Below, one piece after another: positions 25,001-36,499 of a DNA stretch of 64,000 bases; position 1 is the stretch's first letter, and every line of letters begins with the position of its first letter. Origin of the DNA: Norana najaformis (Eukaryota; Annelida; Clitellata; Crassiclitellata; Hormogastridae); the NCBI GenBank assembly GCA_964023275.1, contig OZ029916.1, positions 32,332,587 to 32,396,586 of the forward strand. The letters are read 5' to 3'. The position numbers were made by a program, and so were the translations under genes. The notes below the pieces were generated by a model. It saw only the letters and a program-made list of their open reading frames with translations. It was not told the DNA's origin and did not search any database.

Positions 25001-25771
25001 CCTTAAAGCCTCAATTTGTCTGTTGCAGCAAGACCGGAAGAGATAGCGCAAACCCGACCGCTGTCTATGCACGGGAATTCATTAGGCGCGATATATGAAA
25101 CTAATTTAATTAAATCTAGTTATTTATTTGAAGGTAGGTGTTTTGAAAACTGCAGAAGTTTGATATTGAAATTTAATATAGGCAATTTATTGCTTAAAAA
25201 GTCTTCGAGTCGCTGTGGTATAGACTAATGATAAAGGCAGGCTGGAATGGCTAGATGTAAGAATAGATCTCGTGAGTTTCGCGCGAACAGAGTAATAGAC
25301 TTATGGAGACCAGAAGAATTCATAAGTCTAACAAAAACTAGATATATTTTGTCCTATCACAAGCTTCTTGCAGGTTATGGATCTCATAAGACAGACCTTA
25401 CATCACGTTACAACGCATTAAAATATAAATTGATCCAGTATTTGATCCAGGAGCGATCAAAATGTCGGAAAACAAGTTTATAGCCGTCGTAGACTCATTA
25501 CACTTGGCGGAAGAGCAGGCAGGCTTCAGATATCGTAACACAATAATCGTAACACAGTACAGTAGGTCATCAGATTGGTAGCAGGACAGGTGAAAAGGAC
25601 AGGTGAGCTACAACTGCTTCGTAGACTTCCAGAAAGCTTTCGACGAACGAGGGCAACGCTGAAATCATTCGGAGTATATGAAGAAGGTTTAAATAAAGGA
25701 TCCAAAGCATAAGTGACAGTGAGAAGTTAGCAGTTGTATTGCTTTGCATGACAATGTCAGTAATAGACATT
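22088..25771. other. Non-coding stretch
   Basis: No gene recognised. 24290-24440 is relatively CpG-rich and contains the full cAMP-response consensus TGACGTCA (near 24425) and a near-palindrome CGTGGAAAATTCCACG (near 24357), so it could be regulatory. A 133-residue minus frame (23863-24264) starts there but resembles nothing known. 24520-24660 has repeated ATATATCTAA words. Confidence 0.45.
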
Positions 25772-26101
25772 AGTACAGGTTTTAAATCACGGGTAAGTAC
25801 AGGTTTTAAATCACGGGTAAGTACAGGTTTTAAATCACGGGTAAGTACAGGTTTTAAATCATGGATAAGTACAGGTTTTAAATCATGGAAGTACAGGTTT
25901 TAAATCACGGGTAAGTACAGGTTTTAAATCATGAATAAGTACAGGTTTTAAATCACGGGTAAGTACAGGTTTTAAATCATGGATAAGTACAGGTTTTAAA
26001 TCACGGGTAAGTACAGGTTTTAAATCATGAATAAGTACAGGTTTTAAGTCACGGGTAAGTACAGGTTTTAAATCATTAGTAAATACTGATTTAAATCACG
26101 G
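25772..26101. repeat. 24-bp minisatellite, about 14 units
   Basis: The unit is GTACAGGTTTTAAATCACGG plus GTAA, repeated about 13 times with a decayed last unit. Variants of the second half (CACGGGTAA, CATGGATAA, CATGAATAA) alternate, suggesting higher-order duplication. One unit is 3 bp short. Units with CACGG-GTAAGTACAG carry a consensus 5' splice site. Confidence 0.97.
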
Positions 26102-26173
26102 GGGACTGCCGCTTTAAAGCGACCGTCAAGTGACTATCACTTTTAAAACACATATACGTGTAACCTCTAGTTA

Positions 26174-26760
26174 AATAAATAAATAAATAAATAAATAACC
26201 GAACAAATAACCGTGGTGTATATATATGATTCGTGGTATATATATATATATATATATATGATTCATGAAGATCATATATGCCTCGGTTAAAAATAATAAC
26301 CCCGATAATAATAATAATGAGCTCAATATTAATAATACTGATATTATCATTATAGTAATAATACTAATTATTATTATTATTATTATTGGGAATATTATTA
26401 TTTGGAAAATTATTTTTAGAATAATAATAATAATACTATTAATATTATTATTTTTAAAATTGTTTTTACCTGAGGTACTTATGATCCTCAGGATTACAAA
26501 AATTATGAATTGCTTTGTTCTTGGATGGCTAGTCTTCGGTGATGTCGTGCTCGGTGCCAAAAGTGCTGTGAAAAGAGAAATGCGTTGAAACGCTGGATGG
26601 CCAGAGATAAACATTGGTAGAGAAAAAGTGGTTTTCCTGTTGTCCTCCGTTATCTGGGCAAGACGATGACCAAGGCTGTTAGGAAAAGCCAGGTCTTCCT
26701 GTATTATTATTATTTTTATTATTATTATTATTATTATTATTACATTTTAAGTGTTGCCTA
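26174..26760. repeat. AT-rich low-complexity block
   Basis: (AAAT)n at 26174-26198, (TA)n near 26236-26260, ATA/ATT-rich sequence to 26480 and (ATT)n at 26702-26741. The overlapping frames on both strands are Asn/Ile-rich repeat translations. Confidence 0.9.
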
Positions 26761-26964
26761 TGGATTACAACTGCAATTTATAAACATATATGCGATTTAC
26801 GCATTCGTTGGACAATAGTACACTGTAGACAATAGTACACTGCATAGGTTCTCAATCACGGCTTCTCATCAGCCCCGTCCACTGACATCCGGGTTCCGAA
26901 CTGGAATCATCTATCAGAGATGTAATCAGGATTCCTGTGTCAGCGAAAACATCGACGACAAAAT

Positions 26965-28293
26965 ATGCTGTCCAGGCCTGACTCTTCCGTTGCCCAGACA
27001 TCCCTTCAGCCGGATCCTCAGCCGTTTTTGCCACTCATACAGCCCACCGGAAGTGCACGGCAGCCGAAATCAAACGCTGCTGAAGAGATCTTTCTCTGTC
27101 CATTGTCGTCACCGACGATGGCTACAGCGACACCTTGCGGCACCGGAACTCGTCCGTTGCATGTGTCCCTCGATCGGCGCGTGCGCATCAACGTCAGCGG
27201 TCAGAGCTTTGAAATCAGTTCCGGTCTGTTGACCCGACATCCGACGACCCTCCTTGGAGACGAACGCAAGCGACGCGGTTACTTCGACCCCCGCCGACGG
27301 GAGTACTTCTTCGACCGTCACCGGCCGAGTTTCGAGGCCATCTTCTCCTACTACCAGTATGGAGGTAAGATCCGACGTCCCGGGCAGGTACCCATCGACG
27401 TCTTCCTGACGGAGCTCGAGTTCTACCAGCTGGAATCGGGCGTCGTCGAAGAGTACAAACTGTCCGAAGGCTACACAAATGACGAAATCGTACTTCCAGT
27501 TAACAAGACCCTGCGGAAGCTCTGGATGCTGTTCGAGCACCCGGATACGTCGTGGCTGGCCTACTCGATTGCCGTCATCTCAGTCGTCGTCACTCTCGTT
27601 TCGATAGTCGTTTCCTGCGTCGAAACTCTCGGCCATTTCGAGTCCTCACACTGCGACGAGGACGACACTCCTAACTTCCTCGACGTCTTCTTCATCATCG
27701 AAACGGTCTGTACCGTCTGGTTCACGATCGAGGTGGCCGTGCGCTTCGTCGCCAGTCCAAGCAAGCTGGCCTTCTGGAAGGGCTTTACGAACCTCGTGGA
27801 TTTCACGGCCATCTTGCCCTACTACGTCATCCTCATCACCGTCCTCTCGACGAAGAGCTGCGAAGGGGCCAAGTCAAGCGCATGCCTGACCTTCCTGAGG
27901 GTGATCCGACTGGTCCGTGTCTTCAAGCTGACCAAGCATTCCGTCGGTCTACAGGTCCTCATTCTGACGATACGGGCGAGCATCGAAGAACTCGGACTGT
28001 TTCTCTCCGTGCTTCTCGTATTCGTCCTCGTCTATTCGAGCGCAATATATTACGCTGAGCTCGGCGTTCCCGATTCGACGATACACAGCATCCCCGACGG
28101 GTTCTGGTGGGCCATCATCACTATGACGACGGTGGGATACGGAGACAAGATTCCGGTAGGGGTCGTCGGCAAGGTAATCGGCACGGCGTGTGCCATCACT
28201 GGCGTCTTAGCCCTGGCAATGCCCATCCCGATCTTAACGGGCAACTTCAACAAGTTCTATTCATACAAGACGGGACGTGGAAAACACGTCTAG
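26965..28293 (+). CDS. Voltage-gated potassium channel, Shaker (Kv1) type, gene 1
   Basis: Pore-forming subunit of a tetrameric delayed-rectifier or A-type K+ channel in the plasma membrane. One uninterrupted 442-codon frame: T1 tetramerisation domain about residues 72-170 (FFDRHRPSFEAI; it lacks the Zn-binding CC of Kv2-4, so Shaker-like), S1 196-218, S2 236-260, S3 274-292, S4 308-326 (FLRVIRLVRVFKLTKH), S5 343-363, selectivity filter TVGYGD 389-394, S6 398-425. Two starts are possible: 26965, or ATG at 27118 with a better Kozak context (A at -3, G at +4). Oddities: the S6 hinge is AMPIP, not the usual PVP; S4 has five charges, not six; the tail after S6 is only about 15 residues with no PDZ ligand. 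Coding DNA is much more GC- and CpG-rich than its flanks and has no frame breaks, so it looks functional. Confidence 0.96.
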   Translation: MLSRPDSSVAQTSLQPDPQPFLPLIQPTGSARQPKSNAAEEIFLCPLSSPTMATATPCGTGTRPLHVSLDRRVRINVSGQSFEISSGLLTRHPTTLLGDERKRRGYFDPRRREYFFDRHRPSFEAIFSYYQYGGKIRRPGQVPIDVFLTELEFYQLESGVVEEYKLSEGYTNDEIVLPVNKTLRKLWMLFEHPDTSWLAYSIAVISVVVTLVSIVVSCVETLGHFESSHCDEDDTPNFLDVFFIIETVCTVWFTIEVAVRFVASPSKLAFWKGFTNLVDFTAILPYYVILITVLSTKSCEGAKSSACLTFLRVIRLVRVFKLTKHSVGLQVLILTIRASIEELGLFLSVLLVFVLVYSSAIYYAELGVPDSTIHSIPDGFWWAIITMTTVGYGDKIPVGVVGKVIGTACAITGVLALAMPIPILTGNFNKFYSYKTGRGKHV

Positions 28294-28619
28294 TATATAC
28301 TGATGACTGACTGATTTGCTTGTTCATTGATTTTGTATGCATCAGAGCTTCTGTGTAACGCCTTTAAGAACCTTTCATTGAATGCTCTTCAGTTTGTTGG
28401 CTTTGCATGCGATTTGACTGATTTTGGCTTGTTGACGGATTTGCTTGGGGATTGATCGAATGATTTATTCGTTGTGATTGGTGGTTTGACAATCGTTTTA
28501 TAGGTCGATCGTCAACTCAATCATTCCTTCCCGTGTTCAATTGCTCACGAATTTTGCCCGATCCACATAAACAGGAGTCAAAACATTCGAATGTAAAATT
28601 CCATCCACGATTCTTTCAT
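28294..28619. other. 3' flank of Kv gene 1
   Basis: AT-richer than the gene, with scattered TGATT/GACTGA words. No clear AATAAA was found within 300 bases, so the 3'UTR end is unknown. Confidence 0.5.
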
Positions 28620-28900
28620 CAACCCTCCCACCCACCCGATGCCCCATCCATCCATCCATCCCCACCCATCCATCCATCCCCATCCATCCATCCTCGCACC
28701 TACCCATCCATCCACCCACCCATCCATCCATCCACCCCTCACCCACCCGATGCCCATCCATCCATCCATCGGTCCGTCCATCCATCCATCCATCCACCCT
28801 TCCACCCATCCATCCATCCACCTTCCCATCCATCCATCCATCCACCCATCCATCCATCCATCCATCCATCCATCCATCCACCCATCCATTCACGTATTCA
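28620..28900. repeat. (CATC)n-type tandem repeat
   Basis: CATCCATCCATCCACC-type units, interrupted by CCACCC and CCGATGCC variants. Pro/His/Ile/Ser and Met/Asp/Gly/Trp frames on the two strands are products of the repeat. Confidence 0.96.
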
Positions 28901-28919
28901 CCCACACGTACTGATATTT

Positions 28920-31119
28920 TGTGTGCTTATTTACAGAGTTGAAACCATTCAAATATTCTCTCGCTCTGTTCGTTGTCGTCGTCACTCAATCACCTATTTG
29001 TTTTCTGCTCGAAACATTTTGATACCTCGCCTAACGCGCTACTGTGAGCTGCATAAAATATTTACAGGTCCAATATTAATTGAAACCATTTTTCTTCCGT
29101 GCCACTGTTTCCGTTTCACGCAAAATGACTAACATGGATTGCGTTTTCAACGCCGATCTAAGCGTTCATTTCGCTACATCTCTCAGGAGGATTATCTTCT
29201 AGATTCACTCCCAACAACTTCCAAACCCACGTTTATCCTCTAATTATCGCCTACCGCCCGAAAAGTGCGACGAAAGACACAAATCTCAGGGCTGTTAAAT
29301 CTCTCGCGTTGGTAGCCATATTGCCTGCTAGGACGCCATGAGAATACATAAAATGATCAGCAGGGAAACATTCTGCTGCTTCCGGTTAATGGTTCTAGGT
29401 CGAACATAACTTCGTACATCATTTTGGACAGTCCTGGCGCATTTTCACGAGTTTCCATTCCATTTAGTCAGACGTAACTATAGTTAAGAATGATATTCGG
29501 CTATCAAACGTCTAGTGTGATGTTTCCAACGCAGACTGGGGAGATTCCGGCCACAGCCGAAACAACTATTATTCAACAAAGATGAAATAGCACGGCAGTA
29601 TTTCCCATCGCCTGTTGTAAAGCGCAGACCAGTGGACCCCGGACACCAAACTTGAGGTTCATAACCTGCCAACTGTGGGTCTTCAGTGGACCAATTTCAA
29701 TTCGCATTACTGGACGATAATGTAAATAAAGGCTCTTCATAATGCTGTGGCAATCGTTCTCTGTACATAACTTATGAGCGGGAATGACCCAGTTCTACAC
29801 CCAAAGTCACCCGCATCTCTGTCCCTTCAACTTTCAACATTGCATGGCCGTTCTGTGACATCTCTAACCATAGTGTCCGTTCTCTCTAAGGATGGTTCGA
29901 GACTGGGCACTTGCATAAGCGAGACAACACTGAAAAACTACGTCCCGGGATCCGGCTCTGCCTCTTCCTCGATCGTCGGGTGGACAACGTGCTGAGGATG
30001 GCCTTTTCTCAGCGCAGGATTCGCTCCAATACTAACAATAGTCGTTGTTTTTGTGTGCCTTCTTTTCTACGGGTTTCTCTTCATCATCATTCCACATCTC
30101 ATAACTCTGGAACTACCGTCAATAAACCGAGACACAAGTTATTCTCTGGGACAGGGCAGTTTTATGTCAAGTCTCTGCATCTTTCCGCCCTACGCACAGG
30201 AATGTCGGTCCTCCCACTATTTCACATCTCTCGCTCAATATCTGTGTGTAGGACTTCCAGCCTAACACATATATGTCACATGCACCTAACTTACAGAGTA
30301 ATTTCTCATATCGGAACTCTGTGTTGGCAATAATTCTTTGCCAATTCAGTTAATAAATTCTTAATCGGAAGATAGGATATCTCTATGGAATGCTAACAGG
30401 GAAGGTGCTCTCTCTATAATCTTCGCTAATTGGACTCAGACCGTCGTTCCGAGGGGCCGACCTTTTACTTCATTCAGTTCTCTGAGCTGTTTTGTGACAA
30501 ACATATGTGAAGCCGGTATCAACCGTGTCAAATCCTTCTAATCTACTTGGGTAATCCGGTCATAATCGCTGACCTCTTCATCTGTCTGTCTTAATCTCTC
30601 TTTTATCTGGTTATGTTTTTGGTGCTGTCACTCATAGTCTTCAGTTTGGAACAATGACCCACATATCTTGCCGTTATATCTTTCCGTCATCTGAATTTCT
30701 GCAAGGAATAATGAGGGTGTGCCATTTCCCGAGTTTCGCAATTTCTTCTCTCTTCTCAGTCCGTTTCGCGACCTCGAAGCAGGGCTGGTTGACCCCTACC
30801 CTGAAATCGGATTCGCAAAAGCGGTTTCTGACTAGAACAGTGAACGTTACGGTTGTGACTTTCCCGGCAGCCCAGTGACTAGTTTAGTTTGAATCCTTGA
30901 GACTTATGGAGACTCGTTTCCTCGTTGACGGCACCAACGGGGTAAACTTCTTTAGCGTTAATCCCTGTTTCACACAGACCCTAATAATTAAAAATAATGA
31001 TGGTAGGCTTAAGTAGAAGTCATCGTATTAGATTAGAATATATTATATTAGAATAAATTAAAATTATCTGTTAGTTTTTCAATTAGCCTTTTCTTTAAGG
31101 ATGGATCGAAATATCTATA
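28920..31119. other. Non-coding stretch
   Basis: No gene or repeat family recognised. The frames at 29774-29995 and 29911-30333 show no family motif and are treated as chance. Confidence 0.5.
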
Positions 31120-31270
31120 TTGTAGACAGTAGCAAACGGATGCGGTTCGATTTTGAGCTCAAAACTTGTCTGAATATTAGATCAGAGTCATCTAATCCAG
31201 TGTAGTCTAATCTCGATTCAGACAAGTGTTAGTCTTCATGAATCGAACCGCATCCTTTTACTACAGTAAT
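31120..31270. repeat. Imperfect inverted repeat (hairpin-forming)
   Basis: GGATGCGGTTCGATT at 31138-31152 is complementary to 31241-31255, and ACTTGTCTGAAT at 31164-31175 to 31216-31227. Weaker pairing continues outward (AGTAGCAAA / TTTTACTAC) and inside the 40-base loop. Could be a small foldback element or a transcribed hairpin. Confidence 0.85.
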
Positions 31271-32689
31271 CACTGAGCATTTTAGACAGCGCGTCGGTTT
31301 GCGAAGAAATCTGTAAAAAAAGGAGATTGGCTCAGACGCAAGGCACAAACGACCCTCGTGAGCACAGGACAAGTAAACACGAAACAGTTAGGCACGAGGA
31401 AACCGACGGAAGAATTTATGTGACGATTTACATTGCGCAATAGTGCGCATACGATTAAGCGATAAATCTGGTTCGGCTGTCCGTGCAGCTTTCAGCTGTC
31501 CCCTCCTGTCGAGGAAGAAGACCGAATACGGAGAGGTAATTACCGTTCCCGGATTTTTCAGTCGCTCCGGGTAGAATTAGGATGATCGACGTACTGGTGT
31601 ACGAGAAAATCTCTGGAACACGCAATTCAGTAAGCGACCCACAAATTTGCACGTGTACATTATTGGCTCACTTCTGAAGTGCAACCTCAATTTTCCAAGC
31701 TGTTAAATCAAAACACAACTGAGGTAAGCGAGCGAATGAACAACTGATCATGCACGAACGAACGCGCCAATGATTGACTGAATGAATAATAAAGTTTTCG
31801 TATCCGTTTTGCTTTCTCTGCCATTCAATCGCAGTTATTCAGCTTTTTACAAAATTGAATGACGAAGACAACACCGTGCTGTTGGGTACAGCGTTCGGCT
31901 AAATACTGGAGCGGGTCATAGGGCCAAAGGGTAAGGCTCAATATTGTCAAATGCAGTTTCAACACCGTAGCTGGTACTTTTGCAGCTGCTGTTCTAAATC
32001 TGGCCGTCGTAGCCTAAGACCCATGATGCAAATTTAAATCGTGAGAAATGAGAAAACGATGCCACAGATTTATTTATGACTTGTTTTTTATTTTTCCCCA
32101 AAAAAGCTCCCGGCCAGACATACGGTCAGCCAGAGGGGGCCATACTGGCCGACAGACGGAGAGACATGCAGACAAAAGATAGGCTACATGCTTTACGTGG
32201 TAAAGAACGAAAGAAAGACTGAACGAAAGAACGAACAAATAAATGAATGAACAAATTAGAGAGACAAGGAAGACAGGATGCGGTCCCGCAGCCAGAGTTA
32301 TGCCAGTGAAACTTCTTTCGGTCACAGACATACATTCATATGAATATCATAAGTATGCCAATCATATATATTATTGTTTAATAACAAAGTCTAACTTACA
32401 ACAGCTGAGAATCGTTCAAAAAATGAAAAACTGAAGTTTTTCATTGATGAAACCTTTGTGTTCCAAAGCGTTTAAGATTTAACTCTAATTAATTTACACG
32501 AATGTCAGTGATCAGAATTTGTGACGTGGTGGAGCTCCAGAGCACAAACTTTGGTGATGGGGCACAGATCTCCGGTGCTGGTGCACGTGCAAGCAAGAAA
32601 AAATGGGAAATATCTTGTAAATTGCATCTTCATGCTATGGGCTGCCGGTGCATGAGCGAATATCTAACCTTACTTTGACCTACAGTATC
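31271..32689. other. Non-coding stretch
   Basis: No gene recognised. 32205-32260 has short GAACGAAAGAACGAAC-type repeats. Nothing else stands out. Confidence 0.5.
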
Positions 32690-32960
32690 TCTGCGTTCGG
32701 CTACACAAAGCCGTTTGTCTCTTCCTGACATCCGTGACTATCGGTCTGAATTGTCCAGACGCGGATTCAGCAATTCTGCACCAGTCATCTGGAACAGTCT
32801 CCCTGTTTACATTACTCACATCATCTCATTAAACATATTCATAAAGGGGTTTAAGACATATTTGTACCATTTTGCTTTTGTTGTCTGACCGTTGTGACTC
32901 ATCCACGCCTACGATTCCTCGCTCAGCCGATGGACACATGGCGTGTTAACAAATGTCTTA
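32690..32960 (+). mobile_element. LINE remnant, C-terminal end and 3' tail
   Basis: Reads LPDIRDYRSELSRRGF, then SAPVIWNSLPVYI and FIKGFKTYLYHF before a stop near 32887. This is the usual C terminus of APE-type LINE reverse transcriptases. The tail, GTGTTAACAAATG followed by CTTACTTACTT repeats, recurs at 34575-34620. The 5' part is absent. Confidence 0.8.
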
Positions 32961-33134
32961 CTTACTTACTTTAACTTAATGTATCTTACGTACTTACTTA
33001 CATACTTTTACTTAATTTATCTTACGTACCTAACTTATCTTACTTTAACTTAATTATCTTACGTAGCTATCTTATCTTGTCTCGTCTAGTCTCATCTTAG
33101 TTGTCTATCTCAGCCATCTATCTTATAGTCCACA

Positions 33135-33530
33135 AAGTATTACAATTAAATCAGCCAATCTATCTCTGTCCCATTCTCAACCGTCATATCAACAAATATT
33201 GCACTCGATCATTGGACAGTATGACTTTTGTTGTGTTCGCAGGGCAGAGATGGGTTTCTCGAGCTTCCACGGCTTTGGAATTTGCTGCCAAGTTCGATTC
33301 GCTCTGTCAGTTCTGTGATGTCATCAAGTTCTAGACTTAAGACTGCATTTTTGATTTACTTGCCCGCCGCAGCTTAAATTCTGGTTTCTCTGACCTATCA
33401 CAATTCGGCCTGGCTTCTCCAATGGATTATGCTTTTGTTTACGATTTCACATGAAGCGACCATCGATTGATGCCTTGGAATTACGATAACGACGCTATAG
33501 AAGTCATTAGATTAGATTGCTGTATCTTAC
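33135..33530 (+). mobile_element. LINE 3' remnant, family 2, copy 1
   Basis: Shares ATCAGCCAATCTA and a CGATCATTGGACA-type block with 62755-63075, and the 3' half (TGAAGCGACCATCGATTGATG, then ACGCTATAGAAGTCATTAGA) with 45640-45960 and, inverted, with 55285-55570. The coding part corresponds to an RT C terminus (WNLLPSS-like) with frameshifts. The following CTTACCTCACCTTA run is simple sequence. Confidence 0.75.
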
Positions 33531-34439
33531 TTTATCTTGCATAGCCAAGTCTTGTCTTTCCCCATTTGGTTTTAACTTGCCTCACCTTAATTCATCTTAA
33601 CTTACCTCACCTTACCTCACCTTCCATCACTGGCAGATTCAGAAGTTTACAAAGGCCCCAATTAAGCAAGGCTGTGATTAACGTCACCCAAATTACAATG
33701 ATGGAGGTTAGCAGGATCACCTTTTAGGTTTGGCCCATCGGACTTGCAAAAAAAAAATTGTGCTTTATGTTATCAAAATTTTGCAAGTCACCAAAATTTC
33801 GTCGCAGGTTTCGTGGTTTTTCGAGACTCGCTTATCTTCTCCCCATTTCCTTCCCAGCAGATATCCTTAAGCTTTGAAACCCATCACAAAATTAGGTACT
33901 GATTATTTTTACTTTTAACTGAGGACTCGAAGCACCTCTGGCCACACTTTTTTCAAATTGGGACAAAGCTCCAAGGCCTCCGTGTCAATGCCCTTAATTA
34001 TCTTCTTACCTTTCATTGAGTTCTGTGTGCAGCACGTGAATGAGAATAACCTAACACACGTATCACAAAATTAACTCCTGTTAGACCACCTGATAAACTT
34101 AGACCTACTACAGGGCAGCAAATGACGAGTCCTTCGGGCCCCCAGTTCACATTTGCTTTTAAATGGTTCAATAAATAGCTGCAATGTGTTTATGAATAAC
34201 TGCTTTCAAATATTATCTAAGAATAAATTATCTAACGCCATTGTAAACTTTGTAACCAGTGTGTATGTTATTCTGCGTCCAATAGTTCCTCAGCACTCGC
34301 AAGAGGACACCACATATTCTAAAAATTTGCCGTTCATCGTCGAAACATCAATAGACATTGTACTCTAAATGTGAAGGTAAAGGTTTTTCTATACCGACCT
34401 TATAGCTGTCGATCGCACGTCTCATTATAAAACATTATT

Positions 34440-34545
34440 TCTGCATTGCCTTAGACTGTCCTCTGCCAGTTGGCTGAGTTTGTGCACATCAGTCTTCCAC
34501 CTATCCATAACATCATCCAGCCATTCTCTACTTGGTCTTCCGTTC
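34440..34545 (-). mobile_element. LINE remnant, minus strand, C-terminal fragment
   Basis: On the minus strand it reads GRPSREWLDDVMDRWKTD and HKLSQLAEDS, resembling the GRPxxRWxDD...LARDR ending of jockey/CR1-type LINE proteins. Only about 35 codons remain. Confidence 0.65.
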
Positions 34546-34616
34546 ATCGTTTAAACACATTTGACCGTAATGGCGCATTAACAAATGCATAACTTACGTA
34601 CTTACTTACTTACTTA

Positions 34617-34690
34617 CTTAGCTCACATGGTAGAACGCTGGCTTTAGCATGTGAGGTTATGGAGGTCGATGCCCCTGTTCTTCAAAATTT
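34617..34690 (+). mobile_element. tRNA-derived SINE head
   Basis: TAGCTCACATGGTAGAACGC is a good Pol III A-box region, and GGTCGATGCCCC 40 bases later fits a B box. No clear acceptor stem, so a SINE or tRNA pseudogene rather than a tRNA gene. Confidence 0.6.
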
Positions 34691-34849
34691 TAGTTTTTGC
34701 TTAAAACGGTCAATTCTTATAAATTTTCTTAGAAAAGCATCGACATAACAAGCACTAAGACCTCTCGGGTTGTTAACTTTGACACAAAGAGTTTCTAAGT
34801 AAGAAGAGAAGAAGAGCAATCCCTTAATTAAGCTAGCCTAAGATGTAGC

Positions 34850-35092
34850 CACATGTATGAAGTGTTAGCGACTTCATTTTGGCATCGGCATATAAGAGAA
34901 AGTGGCCCGCCCAGCTCCTTCGCCGCCTGATCTTCCCACGAACAGTGTACGGTCATTGTACTCATTATAGCTGAGTTGGCTAGGGGGCGTAAGTGGAGCC
35001 GAAATCTCGAAAAATATCTGTCCTGGCGGGGATTTGAACCGCCGACACAGTTGACAATTCCGCACGCTAACACTAGACTATTGTGCACTCTT
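34850..35092 (-). mobile_element. tRNA-derived SINE (family B), copy 2, near full length
   Basis: Minus-strand head ...GGCGGTTCAAATCCCCGCC contains a near-perfect B box. The body has GAGATTTCGGCTCCACTTAC, CTCAGCTATAATGAGTACA, GTACACTGTTCGTGGGA and AGATCAGGCGGCGAAGG, and the tail AAATGAAGTCGCTAACACTT. This is the best-preserved copy of the family in the window. Confidence 0.85.
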
Positions 35093-35194
35093 ATTTAAAA
35101 AGTAAAGCGGACATAAAACTGGTCTGAGAGAAATAACAGTAGGCTTAAGTACTAGAAATAAATAAAGCTGATAATTAATTAACAGCGGCGTTGG

Positions 35195-35570
35195 TATCTG
35201 GGTGACGGTAGCGGTGTTGATATCTGAATTATGGTAGCAGTGATGGTACTTGGATGATGGTGGAGGTTTTGGTATCTGAGTGATGGTGGAGGTGTTGCGA
35301 TGGTGGTGATGTTGGTATCTGAGTGATGGTGGAGCTTTTGATATCTGGGCGATGGTGGTGATGTTGGTATCTGAGTGATGGTGGAGCTTTTGATATCTGG
35401 GTGATGGTAGCAGTGTTGATATCTGGGCGATGTTGGAGGTGTTGGTATCTGAGTGATGGTGGAGGTGTTGGTATCTGGATTATGGTGGAGGTGTTGGTAT
35501 CTGGATGATGGTGTTGGTATCTGAGTGATGGTGGCGGTGGTGTAGGTGAGTGGTGGTGGCGGTGCTGGTG
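35195..35570. repeat. Minisatellite, GGTGTTGGTATCTGAGTGAT-type units
   Basis: About 12 imperfect units of 26-36 bp built on GATGGTGGAGGTGTTGGTAT and CTGAGT. Units vary in length and in the word before TATCTG (TTGG, TTGA, TTTGA). Non-coding. Confidence 0.92.
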
Positions 35571-36293
35571 TAGCCTAATAATAATAAACTCCGTGCCTGA
35601 TCAACTCAGCTGTGGTCGAATTCAGATAAATTGCCGCCTATCGGGGGTCTTTGGAAAACGGCGAAAGGTCAGTTTCCTATAAAGCCAAGGGAATAGTTTC
35701 ATAAAAGATTAACCTTCGCAAACTTCTAAAACCGCCACAGAACCTCTGCACATCATAAAAAATTTCTTCCCTCGCGGCCAATATTTCACAAATCCTAAAC
35801 TGAAGGGAAAAGTTCAGATTTTCGAAATATATTTCAATCTTCTGCTTGAGCGTAAACGCTTAATATTCAGAGGGTCATTTCTTCCTTGGGTGAAAAAATA
35901 ATCATATAATAATACATCTTTCACGATCGGCATTGCTGACTGCCTTCACTTTTATGAATTTTGTTACGAATACTACACTTTAATAAGCCTATACACTTCT
36001 GAGAAATCTTCCACTATTCGGTTACTAAGCCTATTTAAAAATTGCTAAGCACAAGAGTAGGGATGCTTATGGTAGATTAAATATTAGCTAATGATTTGTA
36101 CTAGAGTTTGGGTTTGGACTCAGCACATATACTACAGATGTTTTCAGTTCGAAGTTGTTAATACTCCCTTGAGCTGTAGGCCTACGATTATTTCTTTGAA
36201 CTGTTTTGGTCTTTAGATTACAATCCTTGCGTGGAGCCTATAGGCCCATGTTCACTGGGCGTTTGCCATGAGCTACTTACTTATTTATCTTAG

Positions 36294-36474
36294 ATGCAGA
36301 AGAAGAACGCGAAGAGGAACGCGAAGAAGAACGCGAAGAAGAACGCGAAGAAGAACGCGAAGAAGAACGCGAAGAAGAAGAAGAAGAAGAAAGAAGAAAA
36401 AGAAGAAGAAGAAGAAGAAGAAGAAGAAGAAGAAGAAGAAGAAGAAGAAGAAGAAGAAGAAGAAGAAGAAGAGG
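36294..36474. repeat. (GAAGAACGC)n grading into (GAA)n
   Basis: Six or seven units of GAAGAACGCGAA, then about 100 bases of AGA/GAA repeat. Glu-, Lys-, Arg- and Ser-rich frames here are repeat translations. The pure GAA tract could form triplex DNA. Confidence 0.97.
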
Positions 36475-36499
36475 AGCCCATATGTTAACCCTGAGGCAT

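Noticed and set aside
25772-26101. CRISPR-like array of regular repeats
   Set aside because: Units are head-to-tail with no spacers of unique sequence, and the context is eukaryotic; it is a minisatellite.
28533-29132. 199-codon Pro/His/Ser-rich frame and its minus-strand partners
   Set aside because: Direct translation of the CATC tandem repeat; frames are open on both strands for that reason.
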